In this document: positions 11,591 to 21,704 of the stretch, in pieces
Layout: each line of letters starts with the position of its first letter
Position numbering within the stretch: position 1 is the first letter of the stretch
Source: Lineus longissimus
Taxonomy: Eukaryota; Nemertea; Pilidiophora; Heteronemertea; Lineidae
Assembly (NCBI RefSeq): GCF_910592395.1
Contig: NC_088316.1
Location: forward strand, 7,006,001-7,070,000
Reading direction: 5' to 3'
Length of the DNA: 64,000 nt
Notes under the pieces: generated by a model
The model's database searches: none
The model's input: only the letters and a program-made list of their open reading frames with translations
Told to the model about the DNA's origin: nothing
Position numbers and translations under genes: made by a program

Positions 11591-12212
11591 TGAAAATTGT
11601 AAGCAAATGTTATTCAATCATCATAATAATTTGTATTTTTACTTCTCTTCTCATTTCAGGAAAACTCCAAAGTCCAATCATCATTCATGAAGTTTTGCAA
11701 GCATTACCAAGAAGAACAAGACAGAATGACATCCTGTGCTCCTGAATGTAAATGGCAAGGCATGATCAAAAGCTATGCACTGTATGGGGGCTGTTGACCA
11801 AGTCATACTTGGTCACACAGTCAGAGGAGGCACTGGCTAATAAACCACCTTTTTACCTCATGTTAATCTGAAATTAATTCACAGGAATTAACTATTTGTA
11901 AATGTACTGCCTACAAAAATACTCCCAAGACTAAGCAAATAAAGAAAACCAAAAAAATCAAACCAGAATTAGACTTTTTCCTTTAGTTTTCTACAATAAA
12001 CCCACTATCTGAAGAATGTAAACAAAGCCACGTGTACCAGAGATAACTGTTTACTTTCGTTTCATCCAATCACAGGGCAGAAATTGATCACGTGACCACT
12101 GTTTCTCAGCTACAATATGGCGGACATTGTCGGTTCAAATTGCAACCAACTTTTGAGGAGGGCCATGTGTAGCCCTTACTCAGGGTCCAAATACACGTAC
12201 TGGGAATTGTCG
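11591..12212. other. 5' non-coding part of the 9-kb transposon
   Basis: An acceptor (TTTTCAG) immediately precedes the first coding exon at about 11590, so 5' UTR exon(s) must lie upstream in 11.6-14 kb. A YY1-like word (ATATGGCGGAC) occurs at 12115-12125. Otherwise non-coding. Confidence 0.4.
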
Positions 12213-12298
12213 CTGCAAGAAAGGAAGGGAGAAACTTATAATTTTGTGACAGAGGTTCCCGAAACTCGGGTTTATTTCCCCAACAAAATGGCTACTGC
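12213..12298. repeat. 86-bp direct repeat, copy 1
   Basis: It is identical to 13329-13414. It begins CTGCAAGAAAGGAAGGG and ends ATGGCTACTGC. On the minus strand it closes with a pyrimidine tract and TTTCTTGCAG, a strong acceptor-like sequence, so the two copies could act as alternative 3' splice sites for leader exons of the transposase gene. Alternatively they are short direct repeats bounding a roughly 1-kb insertion. Confidence 0.7.
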
Positions 12299-13328
12299 CT
12301 ACATCTAGATTAGGCAAGAATAACAAACACGAAAATAATGGGTTAATCCCACCAACCAGGCCGAAGGAAATTATTCCTAAACTGGCCACACCTTTAAGGA
12401 GAAATGGAATGAACAGCATTTTGGTCACAGCCCAACCTAACTCACAGGGTGAAACCATAAAATAAAGGGCGCACCTTAATCGCCCAGCAACTTGGAAACA
12501 GAGTATAATCTCACACTAGACTATCTGTAGCACAGAAAGGGTTAATCATTACTGGACTCACAAACAGTGACCTCACAAGCTGTTTTTGTAATCAAGTAAG
12601 TCCAAAACCTTCACTACAAGTTATCACACAACCTTGAAACAACCTATAGAAATTTAGGCGATCTTGTCCTATACCTATACACAATGTACATTTGCACATG
12701 AACCAAAAGTTCCAAAGTTTACTCAACAGTTTACTCCAATTCAGTCTCTTTGTCTTGAAATCATACTCATTACATTTATCTACACAGCCAGGTCTAAACC
12801 ATGAAAATAACTAGCAATAATATATCTTATAGTCTGGACTCACAAGTCTTTAACTCTGGCTTAGTTACTTAGAAGGAATAACAAAAAGATATTGCAGCCA
12901 AATGTAGCAAACACAATCAGCATCTCAAAATATTGTCACATCTCTGACCGTCAGCTGCTGCCACCGGGCGATTATCCGTTAAACTAAACAGCGCTCTGGC
13001 TGACCCATCTCTGTGCCCTTTCTGACCCTTATTCATGGCTAAAATCACATGAATCTGACATACGAGTACGACACACAGCTCTGGGTGGCCAAATCAACTA
13101 CCACAACCACTCCAGAGTGGGCGTTACTTAGATTAACCTGACTTTAATCGGCCGAAACTAAAGCGCGGGAATAAAACCCACGAAAAGTCTGGCCGGCAAC
13201 CAACCGCGATTGTCACCGCCATTTCAACTGCTAAATATCGTTCAAAAACACGAAAATTGCCCAAAAACCTGGGCATCAGTTTGTACTATATACATTTATC
13301 TGTCACTTTGGCCCAGATGTTAGCTTAC
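12299..13328. other. 1.03-kb spacer between the 86-bp repeats
   Basis: It is non-coding, AT-rich at the left and GC-richer near 13100-13240. No TIR or ORF of its own was seen. Confidence 0.4.
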
Positions 13329-13414
13329 CTGCAAGAAAGGAAGGGAGAAACTTATAATTTTGTGACAGAGGTTCCCGAAACTCGGGTTTATTTCCCCAAC
13401 AAAATGGCTACTGC
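13329..13414. repeat. 86-bp direct repeat, copy 2
   Basis: This is an exact second copy of 12213-12298. Here the acceptor-like CTTGCAG (minus strand) is followed directly by GTAAGC, a donor-like sequence, so splicing could use either side. See copy 1. Confidence 0.7.
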
Positions 13415-13839
13415 ACCGCGTCTTTCCCAGAACCCACAAGGCCACGCCCAGGTGCCTGTTGCTAAGAGACCGCGTGCGGCACAACTCAAATTTTAGGGTA
13501 CCCCCTTTTAACCTCTCCGTCACACCGTCACACATGACAAACGATAGGAACAGAACAAATCTGTGACAGTTGGCTAGATAGGTTGGGAATTATCTGTAGT
13601 TTATCGTGGTGTTAATGGTTTTATATCACAACCGCTCAAAAAAATTGAATTTGACGAATTCCGCCGGTGATTCTGAAAATGATTTTCGAAGTGGGGAAAT
13701 TTGAAAACTTCGCCGCTAAAACAGCCACATTTCCACAATAATCATCAAAAGATTTCAGTAATATGTCGAATTATACATCCTTTTACATTGATAATGTTGG
13801 ATACGGTCTTTAGTCAGTGATTACTTACGTAAAACGGGC

Positions 13840-13935
13840 GTATTCCAGCCAATATTGCGCGATCTCCGATTCACGCTATGGGCGCTGCCATTTTGGTTTG
13901 ACGTGTCGCAATTGCGCCTGCGCATGACCTTATTT
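13840..13935 (-). promoter_or_regulatory. Candidate promoter of the transposase gene
   Basis: TGCGCCTGCGCATG (13916-13929) resembles an NRF1 site, and GCCATTTTGG (13888-13897) reads on the minus strand as CCAAAATGGC, the YY1 word often found just downstream of start sites. Their order fits minus-strand transcription beginning near 13.9 kb, inside the right end of the transposon and upstream of its gene. No TATA box is evident. This is inference from motifs only. Confidence 0.4.
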
Positions 13936-14729
13936 TAAATGGGATGCGCAGAGCCGCCGTTTGATACAAAATTTCTATACGAATTTTATTTCAAAGTTCA
14001 TTTTCTGCGCTTTTTTTTGGTACCAAATATGTGGGGGTTATTTTCAACGGGTCACAGGAAATTCTGGCGCTGAAAATCAGCGATAATTTCGAAGTTAAAT
14101 TTGGGAATTTTGGAGGAAATATTCATATGCAAATTTGGTACGTATGGAAAGCTTGAATCAAGGGCTGTATAATTATCCAGGTCATGACTGGTCAAGGTCA
14201 CTGGCGGCGAAGCGCAAAACGTAAACAAATGCGGCTTTGTTTTACAACGTAATCACTGGCGATTTCTGATGGACTAATTAACCAGAACGCGGGAATGTAA
14301 CGTATGTTTGATCATTTATTTTGGGTAACAAATAAATACAGACACAGTGATGTTTGGTATCATTGGAAAGAACAATCAACAAGCTTTTTAATTCTGAAAA
14401 ATCTTTTTATTTGAGAAAGATTGACAGCCGTGTGGGCTTTGGAAAGTTTATGGACTTTCACTAATTACCAGTGCGGCCATTGTTTTCCAGTACGCTGGGC
14501 CGTTGGCTGCCGGTACCTACTTTCACTATATTGAGACATTTACCTCTATTCTCCCCTTGTCTTCATAAAAAGGTCTTACAAGCAAGACACAAAAGAAGCA
14601 CATGTCCACGGAAATCGATTCTTTTCGTTTGGGAAGAAACACATGTTGCTGTGTGCGCATATCAAATTCCCGCGCTTCCGATAGAAGTTTTGTATCCACA
14701 GAGACGTAAAAATATGACATAAAATTTAC

Positions 14730-17700
14730 CTTCAATCCTGAAGAAAAACTCCTTCAGTCTGATCATGAGATGTTCTTCCAATACCCGGCGGTTACTCCCC
14801 TCTTTGGAGAATTAGGTTTTTAAGATTTGCAGCAGTCTATCTGCAGTGAGGTCCTTATCTTGCTGCCACCTGAAGAGACAGCTCAAGGCAGGTCTCTTTC
14901 TGATTAGGTCAAGTAACTGAAAAGGAAAATAAATTACATCACTTGTTTGTATAAACACTACTTGTGTGTAACACAGAAATAGAAAATGTGCACTTATTAC
15001 CTCATAGTATTTGAGTCCTTGTATCATCTGATCCAGCATCCCCTGAGTTCGCACAATAACAAAATACAGTGCAACCTCCGTTACGAAAGTTTCTTTCCGC
15101 TCAAAAGGGATGTGGGTTTGTATGCAAGGAATGTCGAATCGCCAATCTGCCATTGACAATGCTGCATCAAAGTCTTCACTTGTTTTTGTCTCCAGTATCT
15201 GAAGTCATAAGATCTTTGCTTATAATATACAGACCCACCTTGTGCATACCAGATTACTTGCAAGGAATAAAATTAATTTACATGCAAACTGGTCTGAAGT
15301 CTTTCGCCACATATTTCGAGTGAAAGTTAATTTGGAAAGCAACACAGCCCTGCGATAAATGATTTATCAACATGAACTAACCAACAGAGAGTGCATTATG
15401 CCTGTGCTTTTTAACAGAAGGACTTTCATACCTTCTTCAGGTCTCCCCGGACCTTTGAATCAGGTACTTCATCAGGTGTAGGCATGATTCTGGATATATC
15501 GCCATGCGATATATATGCCGCAATACTTGGGGTGAAGAAAGAAGGATTTTCTCCACCTTGGACTACTACCATCGCAATTATCTGGCCCAAAATGGAGTAG
15601 AGGCCTTGAGTCTGGGCAGAGATACTGGGTTTTAATGACATCCCATGAGGCGAGGCTGAAACAATAAAGTGTTCTTACAGAATGATGTACTGTATGTAGA
15701 TTTTTTTTTACTTCCACGGATTTATAGGAGATCACTATTGTTGAATAGAGCTATAGCATACTAACATATTAACAAATTGCTGTCTTTCAAAATGGACTTG
15801 AGCAGAAGGCGGAAAAATTCCCTCCTAGGGCCCCCTAGGTCAACCGCATCTTCCTCTATTTCGTCGTAGCCAAATGCAACTTGAAGGAAGCCTGTCTGGC
15901 TCATAAATGTCCTTCTTTTGAAATATGGGAGCGAAGTTTCCCAGGTCCGGGTACGACTTATGGTTATCACCCTGCTGTCCCCTTTCACTACTGTTGACTG
16001 ATGTGCCCTCAGGATGTCGGCAATTTCCAATTTGGACAAGCTGTCTTCAACAGTGCAACTACTGGAGAGAGAAGAAATGCACCCAATGAATATTGATATT
16101 GAGACTTGATACAGTCAAAGAAAACGACATAACTAGTTTAAGTGAAAAAGGAATATCAATGGACATGCCTGTCCCACAAAATAGGCCTAAAGTTAGGAAA
16201 AGAGTAAATTGTGATAAAATCATAGAATTCACAATATGATGCTATAGGTATAATTGAGAAAAAAAGCAACCTTACTTGACGTCAGAGTCATTCGTCGCAG
16301 AAACAGTATTCAAGCTGTTCTCCAATGCTTGCCTCAGGGCTGCCTCATCATCCCCCAATAGTTCTAGTGGTCTAACAATGAGAAAATACAGGAAATGAGT
16401 ACCGGTATTGCAGAGCAGAAATTATCACTTAACCCTTTCAGGTTGTGGCGCATATGACATACGTGCCAAAATACTCACGCAGATGGCGTGGACCGTATGA
16501 CATAGGATGGCATTCAAGTGCCGTTTTACTGATCAAAACTACAGTGCTGCCATCTCGTAACTGTTTGTACAACTAAGGGGATTCCCCGCAGACGAAATCG
16601 AAAGTACAATGGCGGGAAGATGGCCTCAGTACACGCTGGATCAAACAGTCAGCATTGTCCAGGCATGAAAAACAGCCATAAAAGATGAAAAATGTAATTA
16701 TATAGCAGGTATTCAATTTTTTTCTGAAGAAAACTACCAAATACACAATATATTTGGCTTTGTACAATGGGCAATTTATTTTGTAGGAGCTACAGCATCA
16801 ATTACCAATGAAAAGTTTTTCTGGCCCGCGGCAGCCATTTTGGATTACGTGTCCTTGACACAAGGTCAAAAGGTCAAGTATAATTGCAGTTTTCTTGAAG
16901 GCTAGACAGTTCCCTCAACACCCAAGTGGTCATTCTTTGTAATTTCAACTCATAAATGAGTACTTTGACCTAGTCTTAAAAACCACTAAAAACGCCTCGG
17001 TGATCTGGGTGGGTAAGGACCAGACCTGAAAGGGTTAACTACAGAGGAAAGAGCATTAGCTAAATTACCACCAGGCAGGTAGTGGTATATTATCCATGAA
17101 ACCCACAATAATTTCTCTTCAAACCTGTTTGGGACAGAATGACATGTCCTTTTCTATAATCACACATATAGATATGAAGAGAACTGACACAAAAGCTAAA
17201 TAATGATCATCTGCATCTGGAACAGGAGGATTGGTATCATGAGAGGTAGATGGCAATACCATAGGTACAGACGATGTCAAATTATTTCGAGCACTAGCAG
17301 ACCTGAAAAAGACAATAACTATGATGTTACATTTTACAAAAGATGATGTTGTGAACCTGTATTATTTCAAAACGAGTGTACATGTAACTGTATCTATTGA
17401 TAAAAAATATGAACCAAACCCCTAAATACCATTTTAAAGCTTTTTTCATAAGGCTTAACATGCCAACCCTAGAGTTACACGTTTCATTTATCAAATGTGA
17501 AACTGCCTCTACCATCAGAATCATCTGTCAAAGGGTCAGCACAAGTGGTCAGGGGAGGGGCGGAGGAACCAGACCGAGATGTGCCAGGATGTGTTTACCT
17601 GTCATCATGATTGTTATTGTGCAACCACTCAGGAAGTTCATCATCTTCTGAATCAGAAATTTGATAGCGCACAGGTGGTCGGGCTGTTCGTCTTGGTCTG

Positions 17701-19194
17701 AAAACATATCAAATATACATGAAAACATATTTTTAGTTTGTAGCAATCAGAAGTCTGTTAAAAGCCTAAGTTGGAGTTACCAATAATTACCTTTTCTCTG
17801 GTGGTGGTGGTGGTTCATCATCCAGTTCCTCAACAGATTTGTCAGTTTCGCTAGTTTCAGAACTGGGCAACAGTTTGAAAGAAATAAGGCACACGATATA
17901 TATTGATTACGAACTGGTACGCCATAACATTACAGGGACATCAAATATGAAATAAAATGAGTATCCGTCAATGGTCAAGACTTCATGAAATCATTACACC
18001 AAGAACATACTTACATTTTCAATTGGAGGGTACCGCTCGGAAGCCATTATATATATAGTTTGTGACCCAGAATTTGCGAGCACCTCCTTGCCTCCCCATC
18101 TAAAACTTGTCGAAACCCGAGGACGCTGGAGCCTTTTACTGCCTGGAATTGTGTTGAAAATTTAAGTAGATAGAATCATACATTTTACAAACCAACATTT
18201 TAGCAATTACATGTACATGTATCTAGCAATACAAGTTACTGAACAGAAGCAAGTAAACAGGAAAATTTGCACCACTTACCTCAAGAAATGGAACTCAAAC
18301 TGGCCACGGATTTGATAAGTTTCACGGAAAAGTGATGAAATTTCCTCCAATACCTCGGTTGGGGTTTGGCGGGAATTCAGAGTGACCTTGCTGATCAGAC
18401 CAGCTTCAGCTAATTTTGCTCGCTTTTCCTGACGAGGAATTCCAATCGATGGCGAGGAAACATATGGCAGGCAAACCACCTCCTTCGACACTGTTCTTGT
18501 ACTACTGGTAAAAGCCCTTTTCCCACTCGTTCTTCTCGCAACCAGGGATGGAAGTCGCCATTTTTCTGAAATAGATAGGCTATTGTATAAGATGCATTGC
18601 ATGAAAACAGTGCGCGCATTAATCCATTATAGCAGTACCCGTAGCCTTGCAAGTAGGGCCTATAGCCATAGCCCTCACTCTTTGACCCTTAACTAGCCAG
18701 CTGCTATTCAGGGGTTTGGCCGGGTCTAAGCAAGCCAAGCTCACTTTATAGACCGTGCTGTTATAGTCTTCAGCATCAGGGGCTTCAGTACGCACACGTG
18801 CAATGCATGACATGTGACATAGTTGAGTAGGCCTTGCGCCTAGTGGCTAGTGTGTGTATCCATCAGTGACATGCCTACCTACCTCGCTATTATTGGTCTG
18901 GAACTCCTTCTCATCTCCTCCACCAAGGCCAAGTCCCTGTACTTGTGTTTGCCCAGCAGGCCTACTGGCAGTGGCAGTACCAGCAGCATGAGCAGTCCTA
19001 GTACTTGTTGACATACTACTAGGCCTAGGCCTACTATTTGTCATGCTGCTACATGTAGTACTAGTACTAGTAGTAGAGAGCCTACTGGTGCTGAGGCTCA
19101 GGTTGTTGTTTGACTCCTGCATTGCGCGGACAACAGCTGCAGCAATCCTATCAGCTAGGCCATTGTCCATACCTTGATCATTACCGCTGGACAT
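14730..19194 (-). CDS. HECT-type protein with UIM-like motif (eleven exons, in-frame stop, C-lobe not found)
   Basis: Exons: 19194-18879, 18565-18280, 18138-18015, 17862-17791, 17697-17599, 17302-17189, 16371-16276, 16061-15766, 15655-15432, 15198-15001, 14916-14730. All have GT-AG borders and phases agree, except that the third-to-fourth junction is out by one base and is uncertain. The N-terminus is Ser/Thr-rich. Exon 7 encodes DEAALRQALENSLNT, a ubiquitin-interacting-motif pattern. Exons 8-11 match the N-lobe of HECT E3 ligases of the G2E3-like invertebrate group (VDLGGPRREFFRLLL, SILGQIIAMVVVQGG, VIVRTQGMLDQMIQGLKYYE, SNRRVLEEHL). An in-frame TAA at 14814-14812 interrupts exon 11; the matching frame continues beyond it to a donor at 14730. 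The C-lobe with the catalytic cysteine was not found; the 9-kb transposon begins 210 bp further on. It would be a ubiquitin-pathway protein, but this copy looks truncated or pseudogenised. Confidence 0.7.
16433..17034. mobile_element. 602-bp piggyBac-like MITE
   Basis: TTAA flanks both ends (16429-16432 and 17035-17038). The inner ends are CCCTTTCAGGT and its complement ACCTGAAAGGG, as in piggyBac-type elements. No transposase is present. It lies in the intron between HECT exons 6 and 7. Confidence 0.75.
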
Positions 19195-19268
19195 TGCACA
19201 AAAATACACTGACTGACTCGGAAGTGTAAATCACTGGTACCATGTGTACCTGATCGCGCCACTCCTCT

Positions 19269-19276
19269 TGACGTCA
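19269..19276. promoter_or_regulatory. CRE (TGACGTCA) upstream of the HECT-type gene
   Basis: A perfect palindromic cAMP-response element lies 75 bp upstream of the ATG at 19194. CREB/ATF sites at this distance are common in animal promoters. The same octamer lies 48 bp upstream of the SAM-kinase gene at 44243. Confidence 0.45.
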
Positions 19277-19299
19277 TGAATAAGTGTGTTGTCGCTTAC

Positions 19300-20390
19300 G
19301 ATAAAAAACATTACTAAATTCATTTGCATATTAACTTTGGATTTAGACTTGGCTACTATTCATAAATATTATTTATATGTATAGGATTCAGATAAGTTCT
19401 AAACTTCCCTTTTACGATTTCATTTCGGGATTTATAAATAACGCCTTCTACAAAACTTCATATTTAGCATATAGCTAAATACAGAGTTTTTTCAACATCT
19501 GCTTCTCTAAATCCTAAATATACAAAAAAGGTCGCACCATTCTCGTATTTAGATTTAGGTTCTCATATTTAGATATATCTTGAGTTTTCTGTGTACAAAA
19601 TGCATAAATCCTATATAGAAAGTTAAACTGATAATTCAAGATTTATGATCAAAAGTAACAATTTATAAATGCACATTTCAGAAATATGTATTTATCTATA
19701 TCTTTGAATATTTAGCTATATAACATGTTTTTCGACACCTAAAAAAGCTAAATAATTATGGAACGTTTGGCGCGCCTCATAACGCCTTATATACCATTTA
19801 TGATAAAATATCATAAAAACGACGTATATAGGTACAAAAAACGGCATTTAGCTAAATCGGAAATCTAAATCTAAATCTCGTTTCTAAATCCAGGGAATGT
19901 TCACAGTTTTCTGTATTTAGGATTTAAAGTTTCGATTTAGAAAATAAAGCTGAATTTAGCTAAGAAGACAGATATATAACGACTACTGCAAAGGATTTAT
20001 ATATCAATCGTTTCGAAATCGGATATGTTGAATATTTAGCTATATAACATGTTTTTCGACACCTAAAAAAGCTAAATAATTTTGGAACGTTTGGCGCCTC
20101 ATAATTGCGTGCCATAATTGCCCCACCAAGGTAAACAGCAGAATCAGCTTTTACTGCAAGCAAATTCCAGATACCAAAGTCATGACTCCTGTCGCCTTGC
20201 CTCAACCAGAGGAAACAGGGTCAACATTTTTAACCCCATGGTTGTGACATCGAAAAGTAGGTCAAATCAAAAACCTCTGGAGGATACTAGTATGTGAAGT
20301 CAAATTAGTAGAAGTGTGACATACCATTTTTTTAAAAATGTTTTTGCATCGCATCGCAATGCTGCATCACTGTAAAGTGAAGAAAACAAT
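19300..20390. repeat. AT-rich region built on TTTAGCTAAAT words, with a 70-bp duplication
   Basis: A block starting TTGAATATTTAGCTATATAA occurs at 19704-19773 and 20028-20097 almost unchanged. Between and around them are many near-palindromic ATTTAGCTAAAT and AAATCTAAATCT words. No gene is present. It looks like a foldback or satellite-like element of unknown class. TSDs were not identified. Confidence 0.5.
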
Positions 20391-20392
20391 TT

Positions 20393-21663
20393 TTGACACA
20401 ATGTTATCATCTTCTACAGCACGTTGACAAATCAACCCATGACAAGGGCCACTTGTTAGATGCTGTTATTTCAAGGGTCGGTGATGCATCTGTGTCCAAC
20501 ATTCATGTATCAGATGCCAGCATCTCCGATGACTATGCAGTGTCGTTCACGGTCAACATGGCCAAGCCGCCATTGCCTGTTAAAACTATTAGATACCGGA
20601 AGGTCAAATCAATTGACATCAAATCTTTTGCTTCTGATGTTTCTGATGGTGTTCAAGGCTTAGATTTGTCTTCCGATCTCGAGTCACTCGTTGATAGCTA
20701 TGATCGATTGCTTGGTTCCCTTCTAGACAAGCATGCACCTGCCAAGTCGAAACTTGTGCATGTGCGACCCAACGTCCCCTGGTTCAACGATGATATCATT
20801 CTTGCCAGGAAGCTGGAGCGCAAGCTCGAGAGAAAATACGGCCGGAGTAAACTCACCGTTGATCGCCAGGTATGGAAGAGTCAAGCTCGTAATGTTGACA
20901 AAATGATCGAAGCTGCCAAGGTGGAACATTTTTCAGCTCGTCTTCTCAATTCACCAACTACAGAGACTTTCAAGACTGTTAAATCACTTCTGTATGGAAG
21001 GGGGTCTGTTACTCTGCCTAGTCATGAGTGTTCTTCTGAACTTGCTGAACGGTTCAGTTCATTTTTCAGTGAGAAGGTGCAACTCATCAGAGACAAGTTT
21101 CCAGCGTCAGTTTCGAATGAATCATTAGATGAACATTATTCACTGACTTCATACCTTTATGTATTTAAGCCTGTAACTGAACACGGGCTAATCAAACTCA
21201 GTAGTGACATGAAACCAATACAGTGTGCATTAGACCCACTCCCAACATCTTTGCTTAGGAAGTGCCTACCAGGAGACATTATGCGCCTGATTTGCAAGAT
21301 AGTCAATTCCTCATTGGAAAGTGGCATGGTGCCAAGCTCTTTCAAACAACTATTCTTAATCCCTTGATTAAGAAGCCATCCTTAGATGCTGACACACTCA
21401 AAAACTACAGGCCTGTCTCTAACCTGTCCTTCCTTTCAAAGGTTTTGGAGAGGGTGGTTTGCAATCAGTTATCAAGCCATATTGCTGAAAACGGTGCTCT
21501 TGACAAGTTTCAATCTGCTTACAAACCACTTCACAGTGTTGAAACGGCACTATTGCGAGTACACAATGACATAATTCATGCACTTGATGAAAAGAAGTGT
21601 GTACTCCTTGTTAGCTCACCTCTTAGCAGAGGTGAGCTTATCCCATACCGTGGCGTCCGTTGT

Positions 21664-21704
<41 letters not shown>

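Larger units (their letters stand above)
5455..14519 (-). mobile_element. Complete 9,065-bp DNA transposon (TAGGTACC TIR, 7-bp TSD)
   Basis: The ends are perfect 17-bp inverted repeats: TAGGTACCGGCAGCCAA at 5455-5471 and its complement at 14503-14519. They are flanked by an exact 7-bp direct repeat CTTTCAC at 5448-5454 and 14520-14526, the hallmark of one insertion event. Inside lies a single minus-strand gene (11575-6725) with an RNase H-type transposase-like core, a promoter-like patch near 13.9 kb, an 86-bp duplicated block and a later pogo-like MITE. A 2,653-bp relative at 27718-30370 shares the TAGGTACC ends, the 7-bp duplication, similar terminal non-coding sequence and a homologous C-terminal exon. 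The superfamily is not settled: a 7-bp TSD would fit Dada, P or an unusual hAT-like group. It sits in an intron of, or just 3' of, the HECT-type gene. Confidence 0.9.

Noticed and set aside
13490-13506. TTAGGGTACCCCC as a possible internal TAGGTACC-type end
   Set aside because: No matching inverted partner or 7-bp duplication; the true ends at 5455 and 14519 are unambiguous.
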